Counted from the first letter of the stretch, positions 45,147 through 54,389 are shown. The stretch is 64,000 bases of DNA from Porticoccaceae bacterium (GCA_023228865.1 JALOAH010000009.1:5949-69948); one strand, 5' to 3'. The notes: generated from the sequence alone by a model not told the origin. A program made the numbers and translations.

Positions 45147-45820
45147 TATTTCTCCAGTTGGTAACCTGAACCGCGAATGGTATGAATGATCAGATTTTCA
45201 TCGGCATCACCCAGTTTTTTGCGCAGGTGACTGATATGCATATCCAGGCTGCGGTCGTAGGGGCCAATGGCTCGTCCCAGGGCGGCTTCATAGAGTTGTT
45301 CCTTGCTCACCAGTTGGCCTGCATGGCGCGCCAGCACTTCAAGCACACTGTATTCGGTACTGGTGAGATTCAGTTCATAGGCGCCGACACTGGCCTTGCG
45401 TGCAGCGGGCATCATAATGAGAGATTGGCAGTAAATCGCTGCAGTATTGCCACTGTTATTGCCCTGGCGGCGCAAAATCGCCCTGAGCCTGGCCACCAGT
45501 TCTCTGGGATTAAACGGCTTGGGCAGGTAGTCATCTGCGCCCATTTCCAGGCCCAGAATGCGGTCTACGTCACCGCCCTTGGCTGTGAGCATGATAATGG
45601 GCACCAGTGAATGGCGGCGAATAGTGCGCAGCACCTCAATGCCGTTCATGCCCGGAAGCATAATATCGAGGACAATGGCATCCCAGGTCTGTTTCAGGGC
45701 TTTGTCGACGCCCTCATCGCCCCTTTGCGCTGTGGAAATGCTGAACCCTTCCGGGCGCAGATATTCGCAGAGCATTTCGCTGAGTTCTTCATCGTCATCA
45801 ATAATCAGTATTTCGGCCAT
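45146..45820 (-). CDS. cpxR: CpxR-type OmpR-family response regulator
   Basis: A 224-residue regulator: receiver domain with the acidic pair at Asp8-Asp10, phospho-acceptor Asp52 in AIVLDIMLPGMNG, Thr in MLTAKGG and Lys in YLPKPFNPRELVAR. The winged-helix DNA-binding domain follows (LTSTEYSVLEVLARHAGQLV, SLDMHISHLRKKLGDADENL and TIRGSGYQL). It is divergent from cpxP, and the 165-bp gap holds a strong array of CpxR-type half-sites. Confidence 0.92.
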   Translation of the reverse strand: MAEILIIDDDEELSEMLCEYLRPEGFSISTAQRGDEGVDKALKQTWDAIVLDIMLPGMNGIEVLRTIRRHSLVPIIMLTAKGGDVDRILGLEMGADDYLPKPFNPRELVARLRAILRRQGNNSGNTAAIYCQSLIMMPAARKASVGAYELNLTSTEYSVLEVLARHAGQLVSKEQLYEAALGRAIGPYDRSLDMHISHLRKKLGDADENLIIHTIRGSGYQLEK

Positions 45821-45884
45821 CGCGGAATAGTCCTATTAACCAGTAGTTGCTATTTTCTCTCAGTCACTGCGGCTAAAAATAGGG

Positions 45885-45920
45885 TTTACAGAGTTTTACA
45901 CACCCTTACTGTGGCTTTAC
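45885..45920. promoter_or_regulatory. Array of four CpxR-box half-sites between cpxR and cpxP
   Basis: TTTAC occurs at 45885-45889, 45895-45899 and 45916-45920, with CTTAC at 45905-45909. The spacing is 10, 10 and 11 bp, about one helical turn each. On the other strand this reads GTAAA-N6-GTAAG-N5-GTAAA-N5-GTAAA, matching the CpxR recognition pattern GTAAA-N4-8-GTAAA. The array is 65 bp from both divergent starts, so phosphorylated CpxR could control its own operon and cpxP together. Confidence 0.78.
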
Positions 45921-45985
45921 ACCCCTGCAATCAGATTGTGTCTAGAATAACACTCACCATCAGCAACAAAACAAAGGAGTCAGAA

Positions 45986-46525
45986 ATGACCAGATTTGCA
46001 AAACTCGTAATGACCGGAATGATCCTGGCAGGAGCTGTGTTGAGCACCTTGGCCGTTGCCGGCTCAGGCAAAGGTGAAGAAGGCTGCGATCACCGGGATA
46101 AGTTTATGGAACATCATGGCATGCACGGCCACCATTTTGGTTCCGAGCGCTGGCTGGAAATGATGACGGGCAAGCTTGAACTCAATGACGATCAGCGTAC
46201 CCAGGTGCAGACTATTCTGGACTCGGCAAAAACTGAATCCCGGGCGCTTAGGGAAAGCATGCGCGATAACATGAAAGCCGAGCGCAGTGCTGCAGACTCC
46301 GGTGCAAGTGAACGGGAGCTGAAAAAGCTGGCTCGCAAAACCGCAGACAGCCGTGTCGATTTGATGTTGTTTGGGCAGGGAGTTGAAGGGAAAGTAAGGG
46401 CAGTACTCACTGATGAGCAAAATGCCCGCCTTGACGAAATGAAGGCCAGCCGTAAGGCTCACAGGGAGGAGCGCATGGAAAAATGGCAGCAGCGCATGGA
46501 TGCCAAGGCCAAGTCTGCAGAGTAA
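45986..46525 (+). CDS. cpxP: Periplasmic Spy/CpxP-family protein
   Basis: A 179-residue exported helical protein. The signal peptide (LVMTGMILAGAVLSTLAVAG) is followed by a His/Gly/Met-rich segment (KFMEHHGMHGHHFGSERW) that could bind metal. Then come the Spy/CpxP LTxxQ-like motifs LELNDDQRTQVQTILD and AVLTDEQNARLDEMKA, and a basic, Met-containing tail. In E. coli CpxP is a chaperone and negative modulator of CpxA. The divergent position next to cpxR and the CpxR-box array favour CpxP over Spy. The start at 45986 follows AAAGGAGTCAG. Confidence 0.88.
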   Translation: MTRFAKLVMTGMILAGAVLSTLAVAGSGKGEEGCDHRDKFMEHHGMHGHHFGSERWLEMMTGKLELNDDQRTQVQTILDSAKTESRALRESMRDNMKAERSAADSGASERELKKLARKTADSRVDLMLFGQGVEGKVRAVLTDEQNARLDEMKASRKAHREERMEKWQQRMDAKAKSAE

Positions 46526-46582
46526 TGGCAGTGAAGTTGGCCTTGTCAACAGCAGATAAAATTATCTGCCAGCAAAAAGACT

Positions 46583-46614
46583 CTCTGCCGCCAAAGGGCT
46601 TTATGGCGGCAGAG
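46583..46614 (+). terminator. Hairpin after cpxP, probable terminator
   Basis: CTCTGCCGCC and GGCGGCAGAG form a perfect 10-bp stem with a 12-nt loop, followed by only ATTTCC. A smaller palindrome (CAGATAAAATTATCTG) precedes it at about 46553. It is a strong hairpin with a weak T-run, so termination may be partial. Confidence 0.55.
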
Positions 46615-46668
46615 ATTTCCAGGCTACAGCTATTTTCGCTGGCCTGGCAGAAAATATCTGGAAACGGC

Positions 46669-46697
46669 TTGACCTAATAATTTTCCCTACCTATAAT
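46669..46697 (+). promoter_or_regulatory. Strong sigma70 promoter of the initiator tRNA gene
   Basis: TTGACC (46669-46674) and a consensus TATAAT (46692-46697) are separated by 17 bp. GCGCCTCCC follows the -10 box, like the GC-rich discriminator of stringently controlled stable-RNA promoters. The mature tRNA begins 99 bp downstream, leaving a processed leader. Confidence 0.85.
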
Positions 46698-46796
46698 GCG
46701 CCTCCCTTGAAGCGACAAGATTGCTGAAAGGGAAAACCAGGTATCTGTTTAGGTCGGCCATAATGGCAAGTCCTTTTTCAGAACACGCGATTTTGA

Positions 46797-46873
<77 letters not shown>

Positions 46874-46881
46874 AATATGAA

Positions 46882-46912
46882 AGCCGACTAATGAAAGTTA
46901 GTCGGCTTTTTT
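46882..46912 (+). terminator. Intrinsic terminator of the tRNA-fMet gene
   Basis: AGCCGACTAA and TTAGTCGGCT form a perfect 10-bp stem with a 6-nt loop followed by TTTTTT. It starts 9 bp after the encoded CCA. Confidence 0.9.
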
Positions 46913-46950
46913 ATTGAGTTTTCAGCAGTTGGTTTGGTGCTTGAAAACCT

Positions 46951-47023
<73 letters not shown>

Positions 47024-47047
47024 AATATGAAGGCTGGCTAAGGCAAA

Positions 47048-48772
47048 TTATTCGCCAATATAGCGTTTGCGTTTTTTTTGTTTGAGTTTGTCGAGATCGA
47101 CGATGATCAGGCCGTCGACACAGTCGCCAAAACCGGGATCAACGTTAAACGCGGCAAATTGGACGCCACCCTCCTGGCAAATATCCGGATATTGTTTGTA
47201 GAGTGTCGGCACGCTGAGGTTCATATGGGAGAGGCTGCCCTTGAGGCGAGTGAACTCTTCCTTGTAGTTTTCTCCGGGAAAAATTGCCGCCAGCTCATCA
47301 CGGCGTTGGGGTGGAATGATGTAGGGCAGGTTGGCGCTTGCCAGATTTTCAGCAGCGGGGAAGTGGGCGCTATAAAAATACACCAGCATTTCCATGGCCT
47401 GAGAAGGATAGTTGTTGCTGATGCTGACCGGGCCAAACAGGTAGCGGTATTGGGGATTTTTGCGCAGAAAGGCGCCTATACCGTACCACAGATAGTCCAG
47501 GCTGCGCTTGCCCCAGTATTTGGGTTGAACAAAGCTGCGCCCCAGCTCCAGACCCTGTGCCAGATAGCCATTCATGGCTTCGCTGAAACGGAACAGGGTT
47601 GCTGAATAAAGATAATTTTCCGTCAGCTGGCCATTTTCCGGGTTGACAGCCTGTTTGGCAGCGCAGAGCCGGTAGGCTCCGGCGATTTCGAGAGCGTCTT
47701 CATCCCATAAAATCAGGTGGAAGTAGTGCTGGTCATAGGCATCGGTATCCCGACGGCGCCCCGTGCCTTCACCGACAGCGCGAAAGGATAGCTCCCTCAG
47801 CCTGCCGATTTCCCGCATGACAATGGAATCCGGTTGGCAGTGGTAGAGGAAAATATGCTTTTTGTCTTCAGTGGTGCCCAGGTGTTCGCAACGGAGAATT
47901 TCCTCCCGCAGCAGGGCGCGATTTTCCGGGTGGGCGATGGCGGATTCGGTAATAAAAATGCCATCCCTGTCTTTGCTGATACGGTAGACATGGCGGCGAA
48001 AAAGTTCCGCTTTCTCGCTGATGGAAACACCGTTGCGCTGGTAGCTCTCCGGGCTTACGGGTTCACCAATGCGGATATCGACGCAGTTTTTCGCCTGTTT
48101 GAACATTTCCCGCACCAGCCACAGGGTTGAAATAGGCCGAGCCAGGAAAGAGAGGGCATAGAAGAAGGCGGAATTGCGGCCGTCGACAAAAATCGGTAAA
48201 ACCGGTGCGTTGCACGAGGAGGCGATACGCAAAAAACCGGTGCGCCACTTGCCGTCGCGGACACCTTTTGTGCCCAGGCGCGACACTTCCCCGGCGGGAA
48301 AAATAATCAGCGCGGCCTCATTTTTAAGGTGTTGCTGAATGGCCTCGAGATTTTTGCGCGGCGTATTGCCGCCCATATTGTCGACGGGCAACAGCAGGTT
48401 GTGGAGCGGGTGCAGGGTGGCGAGAATGTCGTTGGCCATCACTTTGACATCCGGTCTGATTTCCCGCACCAGCTTGAGCAGGGCGAGGCCGTCGAGGGAG
48501 CCTATGGGATGGTTGGCAACAATGACAATCCGGCCACGCACCGGAATGCGTTCCCTTTCTTTATCCCTCACCGCATAGCTGAATTGAAAGTAGTCCAACA
48601 CCTGTTCGACAAAATCAAAGCCTTTGAGGTGGGGATAGGTGTTGGCAAACTGCTGAAACTCTTTTTCGTGAAAAAGAAGCTTGAGGATCCGCGCCAGAGG
48701 GCGGGCGAGCAGGGGGCGTTTTTGCCAAAAGTCCGGGTAGCGATCCTGGAGAAAAGCTTCAACATTGAGCAT
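47048..48772 (-). CDS. olsF: OlsF-like bifunctional acyltransferase (ornithine-lipid type)
   Basis: A 574-residue two-domain protein. The N-terminal half (about 60-270) is a PlsC-like acyltransferase with the active-site motif VANHPIGSLDG and FPAGEVSRLGTKGVRDG. The C-terminal half (about 290-560) is a GNAT/hemolysin-type N-acyltransferase of OlsB type (LRELSFRAVGEGTGRRRDTD, AYRLCAAKQAVNPENGQLTE, LELGRSFVQPKYWGKRSLDY, LFGPVSISNNYPSQAMEMLV). This order matches OlsF of Serratia, in which the GNAT part makes lyso-ornithine lipid and the PlsC part adds the second acyl chain. The exact amino-acid head group is inference. The ATG at 48772 follows GGTGAGGATACTC. Confidence 0.78.
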   Translation of the reverse strand: MLNVEAFLQDRYPDFWQKRPLLARPLARILKLLFHEKEFQQFANTYPHLKGFDFVEQVLDYFQFSYAVRDKERERIPVRGRIVIVANHPIGSLDGLALLKLVREIRPDVKVMANDILATLHPLHNLLLPVDNMGGNTPRKNLEAIQQHLKNEAALIIFPAGEVSRLGTKGVRDGKWRTGFLRIASSCNAPVLPIFVDGRNSAFFYALSFLARPISTLWLVREMFKQAKNCVDIRIGEPVSPESYQRNGVSISEKAELFRRHVYRISKDRDGIFITESAIAHPENRALLREEILRCEHLGTTEDKKHIFLYHCQPDSIVMREIGRLRELSFRAVGEGTGRRRDTDAYDQHYFHLILWDEDALEIAGAYRLCAAKQAVNPENGQLTENYLYSATLFRFSEAMNGYLAQGLELGRSFVQPKYWGKRSLDYLWYGIGAFLRKNPQYRYLFGPVSISNNYPSQAMEMLVYFYSAHFPAAENLASANLPYIIPPQRRDELAAIFPGENYKEEFTRLKGSLSHMNLSVPTLYKQYPDICQEGGVQFAAFNVDPGFGDCVDGLIIVDLDKLKQKKRKRYIGE

Positions 48773-49190
48773 GAGTATCCTCCTCACCTTTGCTGGATGC
48801 CAGCCTAGACGGCTTAATTGACAGTTATATGACGGCGGCTGCCAGTGATAAAATCCGCACCGGGTTATTCGACGAAAGCCGGGGATTGCCGTCAGGGATG
48901 GGGATGGGCGGTTAATCTGCGCCTGGACAGGGGCGCTGTGCTACGTTCGTCCATGCAATCCGCCTTTGGGTGACGAATATTTCCCTCGCTCTTTTGGCGC
49001 CGAAAATATTTCCATATAGTTGCGTATAACGGAGGAGGCAGCTTAATCATCACCAGGAGTCTGTTTGCGATCTGCTGCGCGGCGGCCAAGGGTGTCCCTT
49101 AAATGCCCGCTTGGAGTGACTGGTGCGGGCTCGCCATATCTCACCCAGATTCCATGATCCACAATCGACAAGGACAATGTTTATTGATTT
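48773..49190. other. 418-bp gap between divergent olsF and the GGDEF gene
   Basis: No convincing gene is found here; a 65-codon minus-strand frame at 48892-49089 has no ribosome site or recognisable features. Promoters of both divergent genes must lie here, but I cannot assign them reliably. GACAAGGACAATGTTTATTG precedes the GGDEF gene and gives it a moderate Shine-Dalgarno. Confidence 0.45.
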
Positions 49191-50462
49191 ATGGATATTC
49201 TCATCGTAGAAGACAGTGCCACCCTGCGCGCCAGTATGAAAGCTGTTCTCCTGGCTATGGGGCATAGAGTGCATATGGCTGAATCGGGGGAGCAGTGCCT
49301 GCATATGATCGAAAACCAGCCCTCCGATCAACGCTACAGCTTGGTTATCATGGATGTGGAGCTGCCGGGATTGGATGGTTTTGAAACCACCAGCCTTCTT
49401 CGCGAGGCAATGCCGGATGAGTGGATTCCCATTATTTTTGTCTCTGGCGACACCGATGAAGCAAGCGTCAAGCGGGGTATTGACGCCGATGGCGATGACT
49501 ATCTGGCAAAGCCCGTCAACCGCGTCATTCTTCAGGCGAAAATCAAGGCCATGGAGCGCATTGCCGAGATGCAGCACGAAATGAGCCGGCTCTATAGAGA
49601 GTTGGAAATCACCAGCAAGAAGGACAGCCTCACCCAGCTTTTTAACCGTCGCGCGTTCAACGAACAGGTGGAGCAGCTTTGGCTTGACGCCAGGCGCCAC
49701 CAGCACCCCTGCGCTCTACTGATGCTGGATATAGACCACTTCAAAGAGTTCAACGACGCCTATGGCCATCTCGCCGGGGATAGTTGTCTGCAGGCTGTCG
49801 CCGCCTGTCTGTTGCAAGTGGTTGATCCTGATTGCCATATTCTGGCGCGTTACGGCGGTGAGGAATTCATTGTTTTTCTCAACAATATTGACCGCAATGG
49901 CGTGCTCGCTCTGTCCGGGGACATTCTGGTGGCCGTCGAAGCTTTGGGCATTCCCCACGCCCGCTCTCCGGTGAGCCATTTCGTCACCGTCAGCGTCGGG
50001 GTTTCCTTGACCCTTAGCCCGGAAAATCATTCCCTTCAGCAGCTGATCGGCGCCGCCGACAAACTGCTCTATCGTGCCAAAAACAATGGCCGCAATCAGG
50101 TTAATCTCGAAGAGCTGGATAGCCATCGCACGATTTTAATTGCCGTGGATGTGTGCGCTGATCAGAAAGCCCTGATTGCCATGCTGGCGGAGCTGGGCAA
50201 TATCATTACTGCGGAGAACAGCAAGGAGTGTCTTGAAATTGCCCGGTATATCATTCCCGATCTCATCGTTATTGAACAAGCCCTGTCCGGGGGCGCTGGC
50301 CGCAAAATCTGCAAAATTCTCAAGCAGAGCCGCAATACGGCACATATTCCCATCATCCTGATGGTAGACCATTCCGGCGGCGGTATGGTAAGCGATATCG
50401 AGCTTGTTAAACCGGTGGCACCCGAGGCCATTCAGGGTGCGGTCAGGCAGCTGATCTTTTGA
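49191..50462 (+). CDS. Response regulator with GGDEF domain and C-terminal pseudo-receiver (diguanylate cyclase)
   Basis: A 423-residue protein in three parts. Residues 1-120 are a receiver with phospho-acceptor Asp55 (LVIMDVELPGLDGFE) and a conserved Lys in YLAKPVN. A coiled linker (MERIAEMQHEMSRLYRELEI) leads to a GGDEF domain (about 145-305) with LTQLFNRRAFNEQVE, LDIDHFKEFNDAYGH and the active signature RYGGEEF. The RxxD inhibitory site expected five residues before GGEEF is absent (PDCH there), so product inhibition at that site is unlikely. Residues 315-423 resemble another receiver (RTILIAVDVCADQKALIAML, VKPVAPEAIQGAVRQ), but Glu replaces the acceptor Asp (PDLIVIEQAL), hence a pseudo-receiver. 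The protein is expected to make c-di-GMP upon phosphorylation; its kinase is not nearby. Confidence 0.9.
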   Translation: MDILIVEDSATLRASMKAVLLAMGHRVHMAESGEQCLHMIENQPSDQRYSLVIMDVELPGLDGFETTSLLREAMPDEWIPIIFVSGDTDEASVKRGIDADGDDYLAKPVNRVILQAKIKAMERIAEMQHEMSRLYRELEITSKKDSLTQLFNRRAFNEQVEQLWLDARRHQHPCALLMLDIDHFKEFNDAYGHLAGDSCLQAVAACLLQVVDPDCHILARYGGEEFIVFLNNIDRNGVLALSGDILVAVEALGIPHARSPVSHFVTVSVGVSLTLSPENHSLQQLIGAADKLLYRAKNNGRNQVNLEELDSHRTILIAVDVCADQKALIAMLAELGNIITAENSKECLEIARYIIPDLIVIEQALSGGAGRKICKILKQSRNTAHIPIILMVDHSGGGMVSDIELVKPVAPEAIQGAVRQLIF

Positions 50463-50504
50463 CCCGTCGCGATTGAATTTACCTCGGCGCTTACAGCTTG
50501 CCCC

Positions 50505-51317
50505 TTAAGATCTCACATCCAGATGTCCCAGGTATTTTTGCACCACCTGAAGGGTGGGTTTAAACAGCTTTGGCGTCGAGCCGACGATATGGCCGGATTC
50601 CATGTAAGTGTCGCCACCCTGGAAATCGCTGAGAATGCCTCCGGCTTCCTTGATGAGGAGAACGCCGGCGGCAATATCCCAGGGTTTTAAGTACATTTCC
50701 CAAAAGGCGTCAAAGCGACCGGCGGCCAGGTAGGCCAGATCCAGGGAGGCCACGCCCAGGCGGCGAATGCCCGACGACTGTTCGGCAAGGGTGCGCAAGC
50801 ATTGGAGATAGGCGTCCATGTGATCTGACGACGGCTTGCTGAAGGGAATGCCGGTGGCAAAAATGGCGCCGTTCATATGGGTTCTGCCGGTCACTCGCAT
50901 GCGGTGACCGTTGAGATAGGCGCCGCGACCGCGACTGGCGGTGAACTCTTCCTGTTTGATCGGATCGTAGACCACCGCGTGCTCGTGACGGCCTTTGTAC
51001 ATGCAGCCAATGGACACCGCGTAATGGGGAATTCCGGAAATAAAATTGGTGGTGCCGTCGAGGGGATCGATAATCCACAGGTAGTCACTGTTGGGGTTGC
51101 CGAGGTAGCCGCTCTCTTCGCCGAGAATGCGGTGATCTGGATAGGCCTTGAGGAGCTGGTTGATGATTTCCTGCTCGGAAGCCCGGTCAATATCGGTGAC
51201 AAAGTCATTTCTGCCTTTTTCGTCGATCTTGATTTTGTCCATGCGCTCGGTGGCGCGCACAATTTTTTCACCCGCACTGCGGGCAGCCCGCAGGGCAATA
51301 TTAACCATCGGTTCCAT
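50505..51317 (-). CDS. suhB: Inositol monophosphatase family protein SuhB
   Basis: A 270-residue Mg2+/Li+-sensitive phosphatase fold: VTDIDRASEQEIINQL, ILGEESGYLGN with metal ligands, the signature IIDPLDGTTNFISGIPHYAV, and a C-terminal PWDIAAGVLLIKEAGG. In E. coli SuhB also acts in rRNA transcription antitermination with the Nus factors. Its divergent placement against trmJ, upstream of iscR, is conserved in many gammaproteobacteria. Confidence 0.95.
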   Translation of the reverse strand: MEPMVNIALRAARSAGEKIVRATERMDKIKIDEKGRNDFVTDIDRASEQEIINQLLKAYPDHRILGEESGYLGNPNSDYLWIIDPLDGTTNFISGIPHYAVSIGCMYKGRHEHAVVYDPIKQEEFTASRGRGAYLNGHRMRVTGRTHMNGAIFATGIPFSKPSSDHMDAYLQCLRTLAEQSSGIRRLGVASLDLAYLAAGRFDAFWEMYLKPWDIAAGVLLIKEAGGILSDFQGGDTYMESGHIVGSTPKLFKPTLQVVQKYLGHLDVRS

Positions 51318-51566
51318 AACAGAATATAAAGAGCGTTGAATAAGGGCGCTTATTCTATCAGAGATAGTGACTTCGGGTTAGCAGGCTTTTGAAAAAGTCA
51401 GGAAGAAGCAAAGCCCTGGTAAGTGGTGGTTTTTTCAAGGGCCGAGATTTCGCCAGCGCAAAGCTCGCCGCCGTGCAGACGTTTCATAAGTGACAGTCGG
51501 CGGACAAAGGGAGCCAGTTCCTGATAAAATCGCCGCTTTTTGACGGCGTTGCTGCACGGGAATCCC

Positions 51567-52337
51567 ATGGAAACAACTATTCTCAATCAAGTCAGAGTGG
51601 TGCTTGTCGATACAACCCACCCCGGAAATATTGGCGGGGCGGCTCGTGCCATCAAGAATATGGGGCTGTCTCAGCTGTGGCTGGTATCCCCCAAAGAATT
51701 TCCCGCAGACCGCGCCCTGTGGCGGGCAGCCAACGCCACCGACATTCTCGACAATGCGGTGGTGGTGGCAACCCTTGACGAGGCGATTGCCGGCTGTGGC
51801 ATGGTGGTGGGCACCAGTGCCAGAAATCGCAGTATTCCCTGGCCGCTGCTGAATCCCCGCGAATGTGGCCGCAAGGTCGTCAGCGAGGCTCGTGAACATC
51901 AGGTTGCCATGATATTTGGCCGCGAAGATCGCGGTCTCACCAATGAGGAATTGCAGAAATGCACCTACCATGTACATATTCCGGCAAACCCTGAGTACAG
52001 TTCCTTGAATCTCGCCGCGGCGGTGCAGGTGCTCTGCTACGAAGTGCGCATGGCGGCGCTGGAAAATGCCGCTGGCAAATTGCCCGATCTCAATGAGTGG
52101 GATATACCGCCCGCCAAAATAGAGGATATCGAGATGTATTTTCAGCACCTCGAAGAGGCGCTGGTGGATATAGGGTTTCACGACAGGGACAATCCTCGCC
52201 AGACCATGACCCGTCTGCGCCGCCTCTATGGCCGCATTCGGCTTGATGAAATGGAGCTGTCGATTTTGCGCGGCGTTCTTACCGCCATGCAGAACCAGGC
52301 TCACAAGTTGCGCAAGGCCATTGCCGAAAAGCCATAG
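51567..52337 (+). CDS. trmJ: tRNA (cytidine/uridine-2'-O-)-methyltransferase TrmJ
   Basis: A 256-residue SPOUT methyltransferase modifying the 2'-OH of nucleotide 32 in tRNAs. Motifs: VRVVLVDTTHPGNIGGAARA near the N-terminus, WLVSPKEFP, the SAM-knot motifs AMIFGREDRGLTNEELQKCT and IPANPEYSSLNLAAAVQVLC, and a C-terminal dimer segment (RQTMTRLRRLYGRIRLDEME). The ATG at 51567 follows CACGGGAATCCC; an in-frame start at 51540 is less likely. iscR follows 112 bp downstream behind its own promoter. Confidence 0.95.
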   Translation: METTILNQVRVVLVDTTHPGNIGGAARAIKNMGLSQLWLVSPKEFPADRALWRAANATDILDNAVVVATLDEAIAGCGMVVGTSARNRSIPWPLLNPRECGRKVVSEAREHQVAMIFGREDRGLTNEELQKCTYHVHIPANPEYSSLNLAAAVQVLCYEVRMAALENAAGKLPDLNEWDIPPAKIEDIEMYFQHLEEALVDIGFHDRDNPRQTMTRLRRLYGRIRLDEMELSILRGVLTAMQNQAHKLRKAIAEKP

Positions 52338-52389
52338 AGTGGTTGGCCTTGGTTCTCAGGGTCAAAGCCCGCAGTACTTATCCGGGTTT

Positions 52390-52422
52390 ATACTTGACTA
52401 AAAAAGTAGGTTATTACATACT
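52390..52422 (+). promoter_or_regulatory. iscR promoter with type 1 IscR-binding site
   Basis: TTGACT (52394-52399) and CATACT (52417-52422) are spaced by 17 bp. Overlapping the -35 box, the sequence from 52390 to 52414 (ATACTTGACTAAAAAAGTAG then GTTAT) fits most of the type 1 IscR consensus ATASYYGACTRWWWYAGTCRRSTAT. 2Fe-2S IscR would thus repress its own operon, as in E. coli. Confidence 0.78.
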
Positions 52423-52449
52423 TTTGACTGTTGAAAACCCACTCAGGAT

Positions 52450-52947
52450 ATGGCTATGAGATTGACCACAAGAGGCCGCTACGCGGTGACAGCTATGCTC
52501 GATCTGGCGCTTCACGGAGCGTCAAAACCCATAAGCCTTGCCGATATTTCCCAGCGCCAGGAAATTTCCCTGTCCTACCTGGAGCAACTCTTTGCCAGAT
52601 TGCGCCAGCATAAACTGGTGGCCAGTGTCCGCGGTCCCGGTGGCGGTTATTTGCTCAACCGCCCTGGAGATCAAATTAACGTCGCTGAAATTATCGATGC
52701 GGTCAATGAAAGTGTCGATGCCACCAGTTGCAGCGGCAAAGGCAACTGCCAATCCGGTGAGGTTTGCCTGACTCACCATCTCTGGGAGGGACTGAGCGAT
52801 AAAATTCACGACTTTCTCAGTGAAATCACCCTGGGACAGCTCACGGCTAACCACCATGTTCAGGAAATTTGTGACCGCCAGAATCTTAAAGTCAGTTTTG
52901 GCGCCGGCAGTGATCCGAGCCTGATAAAAACTTCCATGACCCAGTGA
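52450..52947 (+). CDS. iscR: Fe-S cluster-responsive regulator IscR
   Basis: A 165-residue Rrf2-family regulator. The wHTH is [20 protein letters not shown] with [20 protein letters not shown] and [10 protein letters not shown]. The 2Fe-2S ligands are in the same positions as in E. coli: Cys92, Cys98, Cys104 and His107 ([19 protein letters not shown]). It represses isc genes when it holds its cluster. Here it controls only iscS in the immediate operon. Confidence 0.97.
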   Translation: MAMRLTTRGRYAVTAMLDLALHGASKPISLADISQRQEISLSYLEQLFARLRQHKLVASVRGPGGGYLLNRPGDQINVAEIIDAVNESVDATSCSGKGNCQSGEVCLTHHLWEGLSDKIHDFLSEITLGQLTANHHVQEICDRQNLKVSFGAGSDPSLIKTSMTQ

Positions 52948-52957
52948 ATCCTTTGCC

Positions 52958-54172
52958 ATGAAATTGCCGATTTACCTGGACTATGCCGCCACCACCCCCG
53001 TAGACCCCCGGGTTGTCGAAAAAATGATGGCTTGTCTCACCATGGACGGGATTTTCGGCAATCCGGCGTCGCGCTCCCACAGCTATGGCTGGCGCGCAGA
53101 ATCTGCCGTTGAGGAGGCGCGTCGGGATGTGGCAAGTCTCATCAATGCGGATGCCAGGGAAATAGTCTGGACCTCCGGCGCCACAGAATCTGACAATCTC
53201 GCCATCAAAGGTTGCGCCCACGCCAATCGCGACAAGGGCAACCATATTGTCACCTCCGCCATTGAACACAAGGCGGTTCTGGATACCTGTCGACAGCTGG
53301 AGCGGGAGGGCTTCGCCGTCACCTATCTGGCGCCGAATGCCGATGGCCTTACAACTCCCGAGGCGGTGGCGGAGGCTATTCGCGACGACACCGTTTTAGT
53401 GTCGGTGATGCACGTCAACAATGAAATTGGCGTGATCAATGATATTGCCGCCATCGGTGCAGTGTGCCGTGAAAAAGGTGTTTATTTTCATGTCGATGGT
53501 GCCCAGAGCCCCGGCAAGGTCGCTATCGATGTGACCGCGATGAACGTGGATCTGATGTCGTTCAGCGCCCACAAGGTCTACGGCCCCAAAGGCATAGGCG
53601 CTCTCTATGTGCGCCGCAAACCCCGTATTCAGATTGAAGCCCAGATCCACGGGGGCGGCCACGAACGCGGCATGCGCTCCGGCACGCTGGCCGTGCATCA
53701 AATTGTCGCCATGGGGGCAGCGTTTCGTATCGCCAAAGAGGAAATGGTCGCTGAAAATGCCCGTATTCTGGCTCTGCGCAACCGCCTCTGGGAAGGGTTG
53801 CAGGCCGTTGGCGAAATACGTCTTAACGGTTCTCTGAGCCAGCGTATTGCCGGCAATCTCAATATCAGTTTTGCCTATGTCGAGGGGGAGTCTCTGTTGA
53901 TGGCGCTCAAGGATCTGGCGGTATCTTCCGGCTCTGCCTGTACCTCTGCGAGCCTGGAACCCTCTTATGTACTTCGCGCCCTGGGGCTTGCGGATGAGCT
54001 CGCCCACAGCTCCATTCGCTTCTCCATTGGCCGCTTCACCAGCGCTGAGGAAATCGACTTCGCCATTCATCTCATTCAGGACGCGGTGAAAAAGCTGCGC
54101 GCCCAGTCATCGCTAGGGCAGATCCACACCGCCGAGGTCGGCGCTGGCGAGGCGGGCTCATCGGCGAAGTGA
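52958..54172 (+). CDS. iscS: Cysteine desulfurase IscS with atypical C-terminal tail
   Basis: A 404-residue PLP enzyme supplying sulfur for Fe-S clusters and tRNA thiolation. The sequence [31 protein letters not shown], the PLP lysine Lys206 ([12 protein letters not shown]) and the catalytic Cys328 ([20 protein letters not shown]) agree with E. coli numbering. Up to about residue 382 it follows the family, but the usual tail ending in WAHH, which contacts IscU, is replaced by [20 protein letters not shown]. The genes iscU, iscA, hscB, hscA, fdx and iscX that normally follow are absent; ndk is next after 217 bp. The enzyme looks active; the partner scaffold must come from elsewhere. Confidence 0.93.
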   Translation: MKLPIYLDYAATTPVDPRVVEKMMACLTMDGIFGNPASRSHSYGWRAESAVEEARRDVASLINADAREIVWTSGATESDNLAIKGCAHANRDKGNHIVTSAIEHKAVLDTCRQLEREGFAVTYLAPNADGLTTPEAVAEAIRDDTVLVSVMHVNNEIGVINDIAAIGAVCREKGVYFHVDGAQSPGKVAIDVTAMNVDLMSFSAHKVYGPKGIGALYVRRKPRIQIEAQIHGGGHERGMRSGTLAVHQIVAMGAAFRIAKEEMVAENARILALRNRLWEGLQAVGEIRLNGSLSQRIAGNLNISFAYVEGESLLMALKDLAVSSGSACTSASLEPSYVLRALGLADELAHSSIRFSIGRFTSAEEIDFAIHLIQDAVKKLRAQSSLGQIHTAEVGAGEAGSSAK

Positions 54173-54292
54173 CGGCGGTATTTCAGTTGCGGCCATAGCA
54201 TTCCCTGCGCCCCTCGCCCCTGTTGGTCTGGGTGTTGATGGCGGGGCAAAAGGCCAGCGGTTGATAAATCTCTGACCTTGCCGTGCTTTTCC

Positions 54293-54321
54293 TTGTAAGT
54301 GTCTGTTTTCAACGTTAAAAT
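54293..54321 (+). promoter_or_regulatory. Sigma70 promoter of ndk
   Basis: TTGTAA (54293-54298) and TAAAAT (54316-54321) with a 17-bp spacer lie 69 bp upstream of the ndk start, in the 217-bp gap after iscS. Nothing else is recognised in that gap, including no trace of iscU or other isc genes. Confidence 0.6.
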
Positions 54322-54389
54322 CCTCAGCCCTAATTTGCATCCCAGGCTCGCCGGGAGATGCCCTAAAACCCATAAAGTGGAGATGGCTC

